A DNA stretch of 33,892 nt from the NCBI GenBank assembly GCA_039930045.1, contig JBDSQB010000011.1:1-33892 (forward strand). Reading direction: 5' to 3'. The stretch is from Chthoniobacterales bacterium. GTDB lineage: Bacteria; Verrucomicrobiota; Verrucomicrobiia; Chthoniobacterales; DASVRZ01. Numbering within the stretch: position 1 is the stretch's first letter; the number at the start of each line of letters is the position of its first letter. The translations under genes were made by a program, and so were the position numbers. Under the pieces are notes generated by a model, which saw only the letters and a program-made list of their open reading frames with translations, was not told where the DNA came from and made no database searches. Shown piece by piece: positions 1 to 11,400 of the stretch.

Positions 1-1541
1 TCGGAGGCGTTGTTAAAAACGGGACAGGAACCCAGATCCTCTCCGGTTCAAATACCTATTCGGGAGGTACCACGATCAACGGCGGGATCTTACAAGTGGG
101 TAGCGGAGGCACAACCGGCACGCCCGGGCCCGGCACCATCACCATCAACAACAACGCCAGCCTCGTTTTCAATCGCACCAACGACGTCGTCCAAGGCACG
201 GATTTTAGTTTGATCGACGGTACCGGAACAGTCACCCAGGCTGGCACTGGCGCAGTCACCTTGTCCTTTGGTAACACATACAGCGGAGGCACCGCCATCA
301 CTTCAGGCACGCTACTTCTCGGCAACGATACTGGCGCTGGCTCGGGAACGATCGCCCTGGCCGATGGCACCACCCTCGGTGCCAGTGCCAACAATTTGAC
401 GGTCGCGAATCCCATCAACGTCACCGGCACCGCGAGCCTCGGTCAGAATGCAAACAACGTCCTGACATTGACCGGGGCGCTGACCGGCTCCGGCACGCTT
501 CAGAATAAAACCGCCTCCGGCTCTACCCCCAATCTGTTTCTTAAGGGCGACCTCAGTGGTTTTATCGGGACGCTGGCAATCACCAACGGTAATACAAACA
601 CTACGGCTTTTTGGCGGTTTGGAGCTACGGGAGGAGCCACCATTGATCTCTCGCACGCCACGGTGAATTTGATTTCCGGGCCGAGTGCCAATGTCTCCCC
701 CGGCTTTATTGATGCCACCACCGTTGCCAACACCATGAAAATAGGCACGCTCACCGGCGGTGGCACCTTTCAGGGTTCGTTCAATGGCACCGCCAACGTT
801 TTCAACATCCTTGAAGTCGGCAACCTGAACACAAATTCCACTTTCTCGGGAGTGCTGGGCCGGTCTAGCAATAATATGATGCAGCTCAGCCTGACCAAAG
901 TCGGCACGGGCACGCTCACCCTCTCCGGCACGAATATCTATACCGGCGACACCACCGTGAATGCCGGGGTTCTCGCCGTGAGTGGAAATGCCATTGCTAA
1001 CGCCAACAAGCTCGTGATCAATGGCGGCAAAGTGGACCCAATGGGCGCTACCGAAGTGGTGGGCACCCTCTACTTCGGCGCCACGCAGCAGGCCACTGGC
1101 ACTTGGGGAGCCACCGGTTCCACCGCGACGCATATCGATGACGTCCACTTTACCGGCACGGGAGTCGTCAGTGTCACCACCGGTCCTCCCGCCGGCTATT
1201 CCGCCTGGGCGGATCTCTACGCATCGGGGCAGACGATGGATCAGGACCATGACAACGACGGCGTGAAAAACGGCGTGGAGTACTTCATGGGCCAAACCGG
1301 CTCGACCTTCACCGCCAACCCGGCCCCGGTAAATGGAGCCGTCACCTGGCCGATGGGAGCCACTTACACCGGCGTCTATGGCACCGACTACGAAGTGCAA
1401 ACCTCCACCGACCTCGTGAACTGGACGCAGGTCCCGATCGGCACCGGCGACAACACTGTGGCCGTCACTGCCGGCACCTCGGTCGTTTACGACATGCCCG
1501 CCGGTGGCAAGAGCTTCGTCCGCCTCGTCGTCAAGAACTGA
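1..1541 (+). CDS. PATR (autotransporter-associated beta-strand repeat) protein, 3' part; 5' end outside window
   Basis: The frame starting at base 3 is open from the window edge to the TGA at 1539-1541, so this is the C-terminal part of a longer protein. It is rich in G, T, S and N and carries repeats of the type 'LSGSNTYSGGTTINGG' and 'LTLSGTNIYTGDTTVNAG', the signature of PATR repeats, which form a right-handed beta-helix in secreted or surface proteins. After the repeats comes a junction near 'SAWADLYASG', then an acidic loop 'DQDHDNDGVKNGVEYF' resembling a calcium-binding thrombospondin type-3 repeat, then a beta-rich tail. There is no PEP-CTERM or beta-barrel translocator domain, so 'autotransporter' names the repeat only. 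The neighbour at 1596 is another PATR protein, 54 bases downstream. The role is probably structural or glycan-binding at the cell surface; no catalytic motif is visible. Confidence 0.88.
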   Translation, partial: GGVVKNGTGTQILSGSNTYSGGTTINGGILQVGSGGTTGTPGPGTITINNNASLVFNRTNDVVQGTDFSLIDGTGTVTQAGTGAVTLSFGNTYSGGTAITSGTLLLGNDTGAGSGTIALADGTTLGASANNLTVANPINVTGTASLGQNANNVLTLTGALTGSGTLQNKTASGSTPNLFLKGDLSGFIGTLAITNGNTNTTAFWRFGATGGATIDLSHATVNLISGPSANVSPGFIDATTVANTMKIGTLTGGGTFQGSFNGTANVFNILEVGNLNTNSTFSGVLGRSSNNMMQLSLTKVGTGTLTLSGTNIYTGDTTVNAGVLAVSGNAIANANKLVINGGKVDPMGATEVVGTLYFGATQQATGTWGATGSTATHIDDVHFTGTGVVSVTTGPPAGYSAWADLYASGQTMDQDHDNDGVKNGVEYFMGQTGSTFTANPAPVNGAVTWPMGATYTGVYGTDYEVQTSTDLVNWTQVPIGTGDNTVAVTAGTSVVYDMPAGGKSFVRLVVKN

Positions 1542-1595
1542 GCCCTGCGTTCATCGAAATCCAAACCTCTCTATTAAGACCCCTCCCTATCACCC

Positions 1596-4085
1596 ATGAA
1601 ACCTAAGAACAAAACAGTACAGCACCTCGGCCTCATCGCACTCGCGTTCGCCGGAGTTTCCTCCCCACTCGCCCACGCCGCCAACGACGTCTGGATCGGT
1701 AATACCGATTCCAACTTCGCCACCCTGTCCAACTGGACGGGATCGGTTAGCCCCAATAACAACACACCCGTGTTCGGAACAGCCGGCCCCTTCGGCACCA
1801 CCCTGAACAACGACCTCTCGGGAGCCACCTTCGCCGGCCTCACCTTCAACAGCGGCGCCAGCGCCTTCACCATCGGCGGCAACAGCTTCGCGCTCACGGG
1901 GACCATCACCAACAACTCGACGAACACCCAGACGATCAACACCGCGATGACGATTGCAGCCGGTCGCACAGTCACTGCGACGAGCGGCCAGTTGGTTCTG
2001 GGTGGCAACATTACCGGTGCGGGTGGTCTGACACTGAATCCGACCAACAAGATCACCCTGGGGGGAACCAACAACTTCGCGACGAATACTGCCTTTGCTA
2101 ATTTGACCATCAATGGGGGAGCGGGTGGCGTGGACATCACGGGTTCTACGACTGTAGGCAACGCAGCAAACGTGAATCAAGGCGGCTACCTCAGCGTTGG
2201 GGGCACTACAACAGTTACGATTCAGTCGGGTGGTTCGCTCGCGGTCAACGGAGCGACGAACACGCAGCCCGCCTCTGCCATTGGCCAGAATATAGCCGGC
2301 ACGAGCACGATCCTTGTGAACGGTGGAACCCTCACCTTCGGCGCGAACACGGCCCTCCTCCTCGGCAACGGCTCAACCGGATCGGGTGTGCTGACGATCG
2401 CCTCCGGCACCGCCACGATCAATCGCGGTACCCTGGCGACGACAGGGGCCGGCACGGATACACGCCTTATCATGATGGGTAGGGACCCTAGTGCCGCCAA
2501 CGGCAATAACGGCACGATCAATCTGAATGGTGGCACCCTTGCCACGGACCGCCAGTTTGTTCGTGATGGAAGCACCGGTAGTGCAAATTCGGGAACCGCG
2601 AATTTCGTGTTCGGTGGCGGCACGCTGAAAGCGCTCGGAACCCAGACAGATTGGCTCCAGTCAACGACCGCATCGGACGTCGGCCAGAACCAAGGCGCTA
2701 CCGGCGGGACCGTCAACACCGGCGCGCTGGCGCTCTCCTCGGTCACAACTACGGCCGTTTCGACGATTGATGCCAACGGTTTCGCCGTCGCCATCAACAG
2801 CGCCATCAGCGGCGGGGGCGGTTTCAACATCAACAGCAACACGGGTACCGGCACCGTCACCTTTGGCGGCGCCCAAAGCTACACCGGCGGGACCACCGTA
2901 ACCGCAGGCACTTTGGACGTGACCGGCACCTTGGCTGACTCCGGCGCGGTGACTGTGAGTGGCGGCACCTACAAGGTGAGCAACGATGACACCGTGGGCG
3001 CGGTCACCCTGACCAGCGGCACCATCTCCAACGCCAGCGGCAAAGTCCTGACCGGCTCCTCCTATGCCGTGCAAAGCGGCGCCGTGAGCGGCATCCTCGG
3101 TGGCTCCGGCGTTCTCACCAAGTCCACCGGCGGCACCGTGACCCTCTCCGGCGCGAACACCTATTCCGGTGGCACATCGGTGGGCAACGGCACGTTGACG
3201 CTCTCCGGCAGCGGCACCTTCGGCTCCGGCGCGCTGACGGTTTCCGGCGGCACCGCGAATCTGGGTGGTGCCAGCATCACCAACACGCTCGGTGCCCTCA
3301 CCGGTGGCGGTGCGGTCAACAACGGCACGATCACTAACAACAGCGGCACCTATGACGTACAAAACGGCTCGGTCGGTGCCGTCCTCGCGGGCTCCAATGG
3401 CCTGACCAAAAGCACGTCAAACACGGTGACTCTTTCCGGAGCAAACACCTACGGAGGAGCCACGCTCATCAATGGTGGAACACTTGCCCTCGGCTCCACG
3501 GGTTCCATCAGCAACACCAGCGGCGTTTCGCTCGGCACGTCAGGAACCTTCGATGTTTCCGCCAAGGTCGGCGGCTACACAGTGACGAATCTATCGGGAT
3601 CCGGCACAGTCGTCGGGTCACTGACGGTTTCCACCCAACTGGCGATCGGTAACTCACCCGGAACCATCAATTTCGGCAGTCTGACATTGGGCTCAACTTC
3701 GACCTATACCTACGAACTGATCGGAGGTGGAAGCAGCGCCGATCTAGGAAATGTTTCGGGCTCACTCGCGATTCTATCCGGATCGATTCTGGACCTTGTG
3801 CAACTGGGAAGCTACACCCCGGGCCAGACGTTCACCTTGTTCGGATACAACACGGGATCGCTTTCCGGAACCTTCAAGGATACCGGCAACGTCACACTCA
3901 ATGACGGCGATACCTTCACCGATGCGGGCGGCAGTTGGTTGATCGACTATGATAACGCGTCTGCCGGACTCAACGGCGGCACGGGTTCGAGTTTCGTGAC
4001 CATCACTTCCGTGCCCGAGCCCGGAGCAGCCCTGCTCGGAGGCCTCGGTGTGCTCGCCCTGCTCCGCCGCCGCAGGGTTGGTTGA
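1596..4085 (+). CDS. PATR repeat protein with PEP-CTERM sorting signal
   Basis: 829 residues. The ATG at 1596 gives a signal peptide (residues 1-28, basic start, hydrophobic core, cleavage near 'AHA-AND'). The mature protein is nearly all G/T/S/N-rich beta-helix repeats; clear PATR units are 'GAQSYTGGTTVTAGTLDV', 'LSGANTYSGGTSVGNGTLTL' and 'LSGANTYGGATLINGGTLAL'. The last 25 residues form a PEP-CTERM signal: VPEP at 806-809, a hydrophobic stretch, then RRRR. In PEP-CTERM systems an exosortase cleaves this tail and sorts the protein to the envelope or exopolysaccharide; no exosortase is encoded here. The neighbouring PATR protein at 1-1541 lacks this tail. No enzymatic motif is seen; a structural, adhesive or matrix role is inferred. 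No Shine-Dalgarno motif precedes the start. Confidence 0.92.
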   Translation: MKPKNKTVQHLGLIALAFAGVSSPLAHAANDVWIGNTDSNFATLSNWTGSVSPNNNTPVFGTAGPFGTTLNNDLSGATFAGLTFNSGASAFTIGGNSFALTGTITNNSTNTQTINTAMTIAAGRTVTATSGQLVLGGNITGAGGLTLNPTNKITLGGTNNFATNTAFANLTINGGAGGVDITGSTTVGNAANVNQGGYLSVGGTTTVTIQSGGSLAVNGATNTQPASAIGQNIAGTSTILVNGGTLTFGANTALLLGNGSTGSGVLTIASGTATINRGTLATTGAGTDTRLIMMGRDPSAANGNNGTINLNGGTLATDRQFVRDGSTGSANSGTANFVFGGGTLKALGTQTDWLQSTTASDVGQNQGATGGTVNTGALALSSVTTTAVSTIDANGFAVAINSAISGGGGFNINSNTGTGTVTFGGAQSYTGGTTVTAGTLDVTGTLADSGAVTVSGGTYKVSNDDTVGAVTLTSGTISNASGKVLTGSSYAVQSGAVSGILGGSGVLTKSTGGTVTLSGANTYSGGTSVGNGTLTLSGSGTFGSGALTVSGGTANLGGASITNTLGALTGGGAVNNGTITNNSGTYDVQNGSVGAVLAGSNGLTKSTSNTVTLSGANTYGGATLINGGTLALGSTGSISNTSGVSLGTSGTFDVSAKVGGYTVTNLSGSGTVVGSLTVSTQLAIGNSPGTINFGSLTLGSTSTYTYELIGGGSSADLGNVSGSLAILSGSILDLVQLGSYTPGQTFTLFGYNTGSLSGTFKDTGNVTLNDGDTFTDAGGSWLIDYDNASAGLNGGTGSSFVTITSVPEPGAALLGGLGVLALLRRRRVG
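4011..4085 (+). other. PEP-CTERM C-terminal sorting signal (coding segment)
   Basis: This segment encodes VPEP, then a glycine/alanine/leucine-rich membrane-spanning stretch, then an arginine cluster before the stop. That is the three-part PEP-CTERM layout recognised by exosortases. It is the only such tail among the proteins whose C terminus lies in this window. Confidence 0.88.
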
Positions 4086-4094
4086 TAGATTTCT

Positions 4095-4106
4095 ATTCGG
4101 CCGAAT
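4095..4106. promoter_or_regulatory. 12-bp perfect palindrome between PATR gene and GH43 gene
   Basis: ATTCGGCCGAAT is a perfect 12-bp inverted repeat 10 bases after the PATR/PEP-CTERM stop codon and about 80 bases before the GH43 start. It could be an operator half-site pair or a short hairpin. There is no following T-tract, so it is not a classical terminator. It sits where the enzyme run begins, but one copy alone is weak evidence. Confidence 0.2.
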
Positions 4107-4184
4107 GGAAGGGTTGGCTGTCGCGGCGTAATGGGTTTCTCCGCGGCGGCTAGCCCACCTCTGTTCGCCCGGAATTGGACCTCA

Positions 4185-5345
4185 ATGATGAAACTCTTCC
4201 GCTCACTCTTAACGCTCATGCTCCTCGCTTGCGCCGCGATGAGCACCTTCGCGGCGGAAGCGGTGCAGGACAAATTTCGTCCCGGCGAACTGTGGCCAGA
4301 CAACAAAGGCGTTCCCATCAACGCCCACGGCGGCGGAATCCTGTCTCACGACGGCGTTTATTACTGGTTCGGCGAGCACAAGATCGAAGGCGACGCGGGC
4401 AACTATGCCCAAGTGGGCGTCCATGTTTACAGCTCCCGGGATCTGGTTCATTGGCAGGACGGTGGGATCGCGCTGGCCGTTTCGGACGCCCCCAAGAGCG
4501 AGATTGCAAAGGGCTGCATCATCGAGCGGCCCAAGGTCATTTACAACGCGAAGACCAAGACCTTCGTGATGTGGTTTCACGTGGATTGCCGAAACTACGC
4601 AAACGCCCGCGCCGCTTTGGCAGTCAGCGACAAGGCGACCGGCCCCTACAAATTTGTGGGCTCGTTTCGCCCCAACCCAGGCGTGCTGCCGCCCGGTCTC
4701 GAGCCGGGCCCGCCGCCTGATCCCAACCGGTTTAAGAACAGAAAAAAATGGCCCGAGGCCGCTGTCGCCGGCGATTTCGTGCGGCGGGATTTGGAGCGCG
4801 GCCAGATGTCCCGCGACATGACGCTTTTTGTGGACGACGACGGCAAAGGCTACCTGCTGACCTCCGGCGAGGACAACCTGACGCTCCACCTTCACGAATT
4901 GACGGACGACTACCGCGGTTTCACCGGCAAATGGACGCGGATCTTTCCCGGCGAATCCAACGAGGCTCCGGCACTCTTCAAGCGCGCCGGAAAATACTAC
5001 CTGTTCGCCTCCGGCACCTCCGGCTGGTTTCCCAATCCGGGACGCTCCGCGATGGCCGACTCGATCTGGGGGCCATGGACCGTGCTGGGGAATCCCTGCC
5101 GGGGCACGGAGCCCGAAAACGCCATCACCTTTGAGTCCCAGTCCACCTACGTCCTGCCCGTGCCCGGTCATCCCGGTGAGTTTATTTACATGGGTGACCG
5201 CTGGCGGCCGAAAAACCCCATCGACGGCCGCCATGTCTGGCTCCCGGTTGAATGGGAAAATGACCGCCCGGTCCTGCACTGGCACGCCGAATGGGACCTG
5301 TCGATTTTCACGCGTCAAAACGCATCTCCTGTTACGAAGAAATGA
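4185..5345 (+). CDS. Secreted GH43 family glycosidase, exo-beta-1,3-galactanase-like (subfamily 24 type)
   Basis: 386 residues from the ATG at 4185. An in-frame ATG at 4131 would add an 18-residue non-signal-like leader, whereas 4185 (or 4188) begins a clean signal peptide cleaved near 'TFA-AEA'. The start of the fold, 'LWPDNKGVPINAHGGGILS' followed by 'YYWFGEHK', is the hallmark of GH43 enzymes related to exo-beta-1,3-galactanases. The five-bladed propeller continues with 'NEAPALFKRAGKYYLF', where Glu260 is the likely catalytic acid. 'ESQSTYVLP' contains Gln319, matching the glutamine proposed to replace the usual aspartate base in GH43_24 galactanases. 'YMGDRWRPKN' closes the domain. No carbohydrate-binding module follows. 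It probably releases galactose from beta-1,3-galactan, exported to periplasm or outside. Specificity is inferred from motifs only. A related domain forms the second half of the protein at 20249-22291. Confidence 0.88.
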   Translation: MMKLFRSLLTLMLLACAAMSTFAAEAVQDKFRPGELWPDNKGVPINAHGGGILSHDGVYYWFGEHKIEGDAGNYAQVGVHVYSSRDLVHWQDGGIALAVSDAPKSEIAKGCIIERPKVIYNAKTKTFVMWFHVDCRNYANARAALAVSDKATGPYKFVGSFRPNPGVLPPGLEPGPPPDPNRFKNRKKWPEAAVAGDFVRRDLERGQMSRDMTLFVDDDGKGYLLTSGEDNLTLHLHELTDDYRGFTGKWTRIFPGESNEAPALFKRAGKYYLFASGTSGWFPNPGRSAMADSIWGPWTVLGNPCRGTEPENAITFESQSTYVLPVPGHPGEFIYMGDRWRPKNPIDGRHVWLPVEWENDRPVLHWHAEWDLSIFTRQNASPVTKK

Positions 5346-5407
5346 CCTGACCGAACCTCAATTAAGCTAACCCCCGGCGTCCATGAAAACTTAAATCATA
5401 CACACTC

Positions 5408-8400
5408 GTGAAAAACCCAATCCAGTTTCTTTGCTCCCTAATCGGCGGGCTGCTCTTGTCGAATGCGGCGCTGGCGCACCCGCTCACCTTCAACTCCACG
5501 ATCACCTATTCCGCCGCCCAGCCCTCCGGCGCGGCCGATAGCGTCGCCCAGTGGAGCGGAGCCGCCTTCGACGCCGCGAACATCGGTGGCTCGGGCGTCA
5601 ACTCCGATGGCGGTGCGAACAACGGCACGGCCAACGACGCGAGCACCTACGTGGCCAATGGCCGGCCGGCGCAGGGCCAGACCTTCACGACCGGGAGCAA
5701 CCCCAACGGCTACGAGGTGAGCGGCCTCACCGTGCGCCTCGCGGGCTACACGAACAACACGGCGACCGGCGCCAACCAGATCGCTTGGGACCTCAGGCCG
5801 GCACCCTCGCCCATCATAGTGACCTTCGGCAAGGTAAACGGCACGACGCATTCGCTCCTATCGATCCAGAACTTCATCGCGGGAGGCGAGGGCACTCCCG
5901 GCTCGGGAACCAGCGCGAACGGGCCGGGCACCTACCTCACCTTCAACCTGCCCTTTCCGGTCCACCTCGATCCGAACACGACCTACAGTTTCGATCTTAC
6001 CACCCAAGGCAAAGGCTTCAACTACTTCGAGCTGCTAGGAACGAGCGCCGATCCCTACGCCGGCGGCACGGCTTACACGCGACCCTCGAAGGGGGCGACG
6101 ATCACGCCGCTGTCCGGAGACCGGGTGTTCCAGGTGAACATGACGGCATCGACGATGCCCTACGCGCCCTTTGCGCACCCGGGCACCTTGCACACGGAGA
6201 CCGACTTCGACCGCATGAAAGCCAAGATTGCCGCGGGCACCTCGCCGTGGAAAACCAGCTTCGACCAGTTTACGGGCAACCGCTTAGCGTCACTGGGTTG
6301 GGGGCCCACGGCATACGAATATATCATTCGCGGCGGGCCGGAGCAGAACAACTACACCCGCACCCAGTGGGACGGGAACGCGATCTACGAACTCTCCCTG
6401 CGCTGGAAGCTCACCGGCGACGTGGCCTATGCCAACCAAGCCGTGTGGATCGCGAACGCCTGGTCGGGCAAACTTCTGGGCATCACCGGCGACAGCAACC
6501 AAGCCCTCGCCTCCGGCATCTGCGGTTATCTCTTCGCCATTGGCGGCGAAATCCTCAGCACCTATCCCGGCTGGCCCGCGGCGCAAAAGCAGGCCTACAA
6601 GGATATGATGATGCGCGTGTTCTACATCGCGAACGTCGAGTATCTCTGGTATCACTTCGGCACGCCCGTTAACGCTGGCGGCAACACGCATTACCGGCTC
6701 AACTGGGACTCGGACAACATGGCATCGATGGCCGCCATCGGCATCCTGTGCGACAACCGCGCCGTTTACCAGCAGGCGGTGGACTACTTCAAATTCGGCG
6801 CGGGCAACGGACGAGTGGAGCGCGCGGCGTGGTATATCCACCCCGACGGCACGTCGCAAACCGAGGAGAGCGGGCGCGACCAGTTCCACAATCAGGGCGG
6901 CTGGTATTCGATGGGACTGCTTTGCCAGATGGCCTGGAACCAGGGCGACGACCTCTTCGGCTACGACAACAACCGGGTGCTGCGCGCCTACGAATACATC
7001 GCGAAATACAACCTCTACAACGATGACGTGTTCTGGGTTTATCACAGCAACACCGATAGCGCCACCAACGAGACGCTCTCGAGCAATGGCCGATGGGCGG
7101 GCAACTACCCCGCCTGGGAGCTGGTTTACAACCACTACGCAAACGTCCAAGGTGTCGCCGCGCCGTGGAGCAAGCTCGCGATGAACCGGATCCGGCCCGA
7201 GGGGTTCCCCACGATCTACAGCACTCCCTCCGCAGCGGATTCCCTCGGCCTCGGCAGTCTCACCTACGCCCGGGAGGACACGACCACCAGCGCCGCTCCC
7301 AGCGGCCTGCTCGCGCAATGGAGCAAGAACCAGCTCATCCTGAACTGGTGGGGCAGCGCCACCGCGACGAGCTACCAGATCCAGAGAACCGCCAGCGGCG
7401 CCAGCGCCGCCGGTCCCTACGCGACGCTCGGCACGGCCGTCGAACCCAACCTCAATTTCACCGACACCACCGTCGCCCAAGGCGGCAGCTACTACTACAA
7501 AGTCGTCGCCATCACTCCGACGGGCAACCTCGAGAGCACCCCGCTGCTCGCCAACCAGGCGCTCGTCGCCAGCTACAGCTTCGAAGGGAGCACCAACGAC
7601 GGCACCGGCACCCGCCACGCGACCGGCAAGGGAACCACCGCGCCTGGCTACGCCGCCGGCTTCGGCGGCGGACAGGCGATCTCCCTCAACGGCGTCGATC
7701 AATACGTCCAGTTCCCGGTCAACTCCGGCCTCTCCCGCGACGTCACCCTCTCAGCCTGGGTGTATTGGAACGGCGGCAACGCCAACCAGCGCGTCTTCGA
7801 TTTCGGCAGCGAGATCGAGAAATTCATGATGCTCACCCCCAAGGACGGTTATGGCAAAATCGCCTTCCAGATGACGACCTCCCGCGGCAACAACGGCTCG
7901 ATCTATCTCACCGGCCCCGCGATGCCGATAGCCACCTGGACACACCTCGCCGTCACCTTCAACGGCGAAACCGCGACCCTTTACGTCAACGGCTTGCCGG
8001 TCGCGGCCGGTTCCTCTCCCCGGCTCGCCCCGATGTTCAGCCAGCCCTTCTGCTACCTGGGCAAGAGCATGTGGAACGGCGACCCCTACTTCAGCGGTCG
8101 CATCGACAACTTCCGCATCTCCAATTACGCGCTGTCCGGTTCCGACGTCTATGCCCAATGGGGGCAGAGCGCTAACCACGCGCCCAAATTCACGGGCAAT
8201 CCGCTGTTCCGCGCCAACGCCACTCAGGGCACGGCTTACACGACCCAATCCATTTACACCAGCGCCACGGATGCCGACGGAGGAACGCTGATCTACGAGA
8301 AAGTCTCCGGCCCGTCCTGGTTGGGCGTGGCAGCGAACGGCGCGCTCTCCGGCACTCCCGCGAACAGCGACAACGGCAAAAACCTGCTCGTCGTGCGCGT

Positions 8401-11400
8401 GACCGACCCCGTCGGCGCCACCGACGACGCCAATCTCTACGTCACCGTTAACAACACCAACGAGGCGCCCACCTGGCTCTCCGGCACGGTCACCAAACCC
8501 GGTGTCACCCGCGGCCAGGCCTACGCCTCTTCGCTCGCGGCGAACGCGACGGACCCGGATCTTCCCTACGGCGACAGCCTTTCATTCAGCAAGGTCGGCG
8601 GCCCGGCCTGGCTCATGATCGGGATCAACGGCGATCTCACCGGCACGCCCGGCGCAGGCGACGCTGGCCTCAACAGTTTCACCGTCCGCGTCACCGATGC
8701 CGGCGGACTTTACGCGGACGCGACGCTGGAAATGAACGTGTTTCCATTCGCCCAGCGCTCGAGCTATCAGTTTGAGCAAAATCTCACAGACAGCGTCGGC
8801 AACTTCCCCGGCACGATCACCGGCACGCCCAACTATGTGTCCGGGCGGACCGGGCAGGCGCTCTCGCTCGATGGCGCGACTCATTACGTCACCCTGCCCG
8901 CCGGTGCGGCGAGCTACCACGAGATCTCGATTTCGACGTGGGTCTATTGGAACGGCGGTGGAAACTGGGAGCGCATCTTCGACTTCGGCAACAGCACGTC
9001 CAGCTTCCTGATGCTCACGCCCAACTCGGGCAGCGGCATGCGTTTCACCATCGCCCATGGCGGCCTCGAGCAACAGCTCAACACCACCGCCCTGCCGACC
9101 GGGCGCTGGATGCACGTCACCGTCACCTTGAGCGGCAGCACCGCCACGCTCTATGTGAACGGAGCCGCCGTCGCGACCAACAACGCGATCACACTCGCAC
9201 CCGATGCGTTTAACCCCGCTCTCAATTACATCGGCAAGAGCCAGTTCTCCGATCCGCTCTTTAACGGCCAGATCGACGACTTTCGCATTTACAATTACGC
9301 GCTGAGCGCGGCGGAGGTGGGCAGCATCGTTTCCAGCATTCCGCCCCCCACGCCTGGCAGCGTGACCGCGAGCGGCGGCAATGGCACCTCGCAGGTTTCC
9401 TTGGGCTGGGGTGTCGCGAGCGGTGCGACGAGCTACATCGTCAAGCGCTCCATCGCCACTGGCGGCTCCTACACCCCGATCTACACCGGCACCGCCACCA
9501 GCTATGCGGATACCAGTGCAAGCCCCGGAGTCACCTACTACTATGTCATCGTGGCGGTGAACGCCGCCGGCGAAAGCGTCGGCACCACCGAGTTGTCCGG
9601 AATGGCCAACATCGTGATGCCCAAGGTCCACCTGCGCTTCGACGAAACCACCGGCTCCACCGCCGCCGACGCGAGCGGCAACGGTTGGAACGGCACGCTC
9701 GTAGGCGGCTACACTTGGACGACCGGCAAGATCAACAACGCGGTCAGCCTGAGCGGCACTACGAATTACGCGACCCTGCCCTCCGGTGTGATCGCCGGAC
9801 TGGGTAACTACACCCTCTCGACTTGGGTGAAGCTCAACAGCATCTCCACGTGGGCGCGCATCTTCGATTTCGGAACCGGGACGACCAATTACATGTTCCT
9901 GACGCCGTCCAGCGGAGCAAGCAAGATGCGGTTCGCCATCCGGACCCCATCGGCGAGCGAACAACAGATCAATAGCGCCACCATCGTCAGCACCACCGGC
10001 GTGTGGACCCACGTGGCCGTCACGTTCTCCGGTTCCGTCGGCACTCTCTACATCAACGGCGTCTCCGCCGGCACCAACACAGGGATGACGCTCACTCCGT
10101 CGAGTCTCGGTCTCACCACCCAGAACTACCTTGGAAAATCCCAGTTCAGCACCGATCCCTATCTGAACGGCTCTTTGGACGAATTCCAGATCTATGGCCG
10201 CGCCTTGAGCGCCTCGGAAATTTCCGCGCTGGCCGCGCCTCTAGCCGCTCCTGGTGGACTTGCCGTGAGCATTGGAAATGCCCAGGCCGCCTTGACCTGG
10301 AACGCCGTTTCCGGCGCAACCGGTTACAACGTCAAGCGTGCGACCGTTAGCAGCGGCCCTTACACTGTGGTCGGAGCCAACCTTGCTGGCCCGAACTGGA
10401 CGGACACTGGAGTGATCAACGGCACTAGCTATTTCTATGTGGTGACCGCGCTCAATGGCCTGGCCGAAAGCGTGAACTCCACCGAAGTCAGCACGACTCC
10501 CGTCGGCCCTCCGCCGGTCCCTGCCAACTTCACGGCCGTCAGCGACAACGGCCTCGTCACCTTGACCTGGACCGCTTCCTCCGGAGCGACCAGCTATAAC
10601 ATCAAGCGCTCGACCACCGACGGCAGCGGTTACCTAACTATTGGCATTTCCACCTCGGCGACGTATGCCGACAGCATCGTCACCAATGGCACCGCGTATT
10701 ATTACGTGGTGACCGCAGTCGGCCCGAATGGCGAAAGCGCCGCCTCGGTCCAGGCCTCGGCCACCCCCCTTGCCCCGCCTGCGGCCCCGGCCGGACTCAC
10801 CGCAACCGCGAGCAATGCCACCGTGACCCTCGCTTGGAGCGCTGCCTCCGGAGCGACAAGCTATAACATCAAACGATCCGATACCAGCGGCAGCGGTTAC
10901 GAGCTCGTCGGCACAACCTCGGACACCGGCTATGTTGATACCGATGTCGTGAACGGGGCTCCGTATTACTACGTGATCTCGGCCCAAAACGCCGTCGGCG
11001 AAGGAGCCGATTCGACGCAAGCCACCGCGACTCCGGTGGACGTGCCCGCAGCCCCTTCCGGAGCGATCGCCTCTGCCGGCAACGGCCAAGCCGGGTTGGT
11101 CTGGCAGGCCGTGGGCGGCGCGACCAGCTACACGATCAAGCGCTCCACCGTTTCTGGCGGCCCCTACACCGTCCTCGCCAGCGGACTGACGACCACCAGC
11201 TACTTCGACAGCACGGTAGTCAACGGCACGACTTATTATTATGTGATCTCCGCGGTGAACGCCGGTGGCGAAGGTGACTCCAGCACTGAGTTGGTGGTGA
11301 CACCCAACAGCAATCCCCTGCGCGCCCATCTGCGCTTTGATCAAATCAGCGGGGCGACCGTCACCGATTCTAGCGGAAATGGATGGAACGGCACGCTTGT

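Noticed and set aside
1550-1580. Possible promoter with TTCATC and TATTAA spaced 16 bases
   Set aside because: Both boxes are poor matches, and the host's promoter consensus is unknown, so it is not better than chance.
1-4085. True type V autotransporter call for the PATR proteins
   Set aside because: Neither protein end has a beta-barrel translocator; one ends in PEP-CTERM and the other in a calcium-loop module. Only the repeat is shared with autotransporters.
4131-4184. Upstream ATG extension of the GH43 gene
   Set aside because: The added residues are not signal-like and push the hydrophobic segment inward. ATG at 4185 gives a standard signal peptide.
5551-6672. Arginine-rich 373-codon plus-strand frame overlapping the giant gene
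   Set aside because: The product is R/H/Q/P-rich, as expected from out-of-frame reading of GC-rich DNA, and the overlapping frame carries the lyase-like protein.
8582-10012. 476-codon minus-strand frame inside the giant gene, and similar ones at 312-1400, 14557-15954 and 18850-20388
   Set aside because: All are opposite well-supported genes, lack signal peptides or domains, and vary in the same way as the sense codons.
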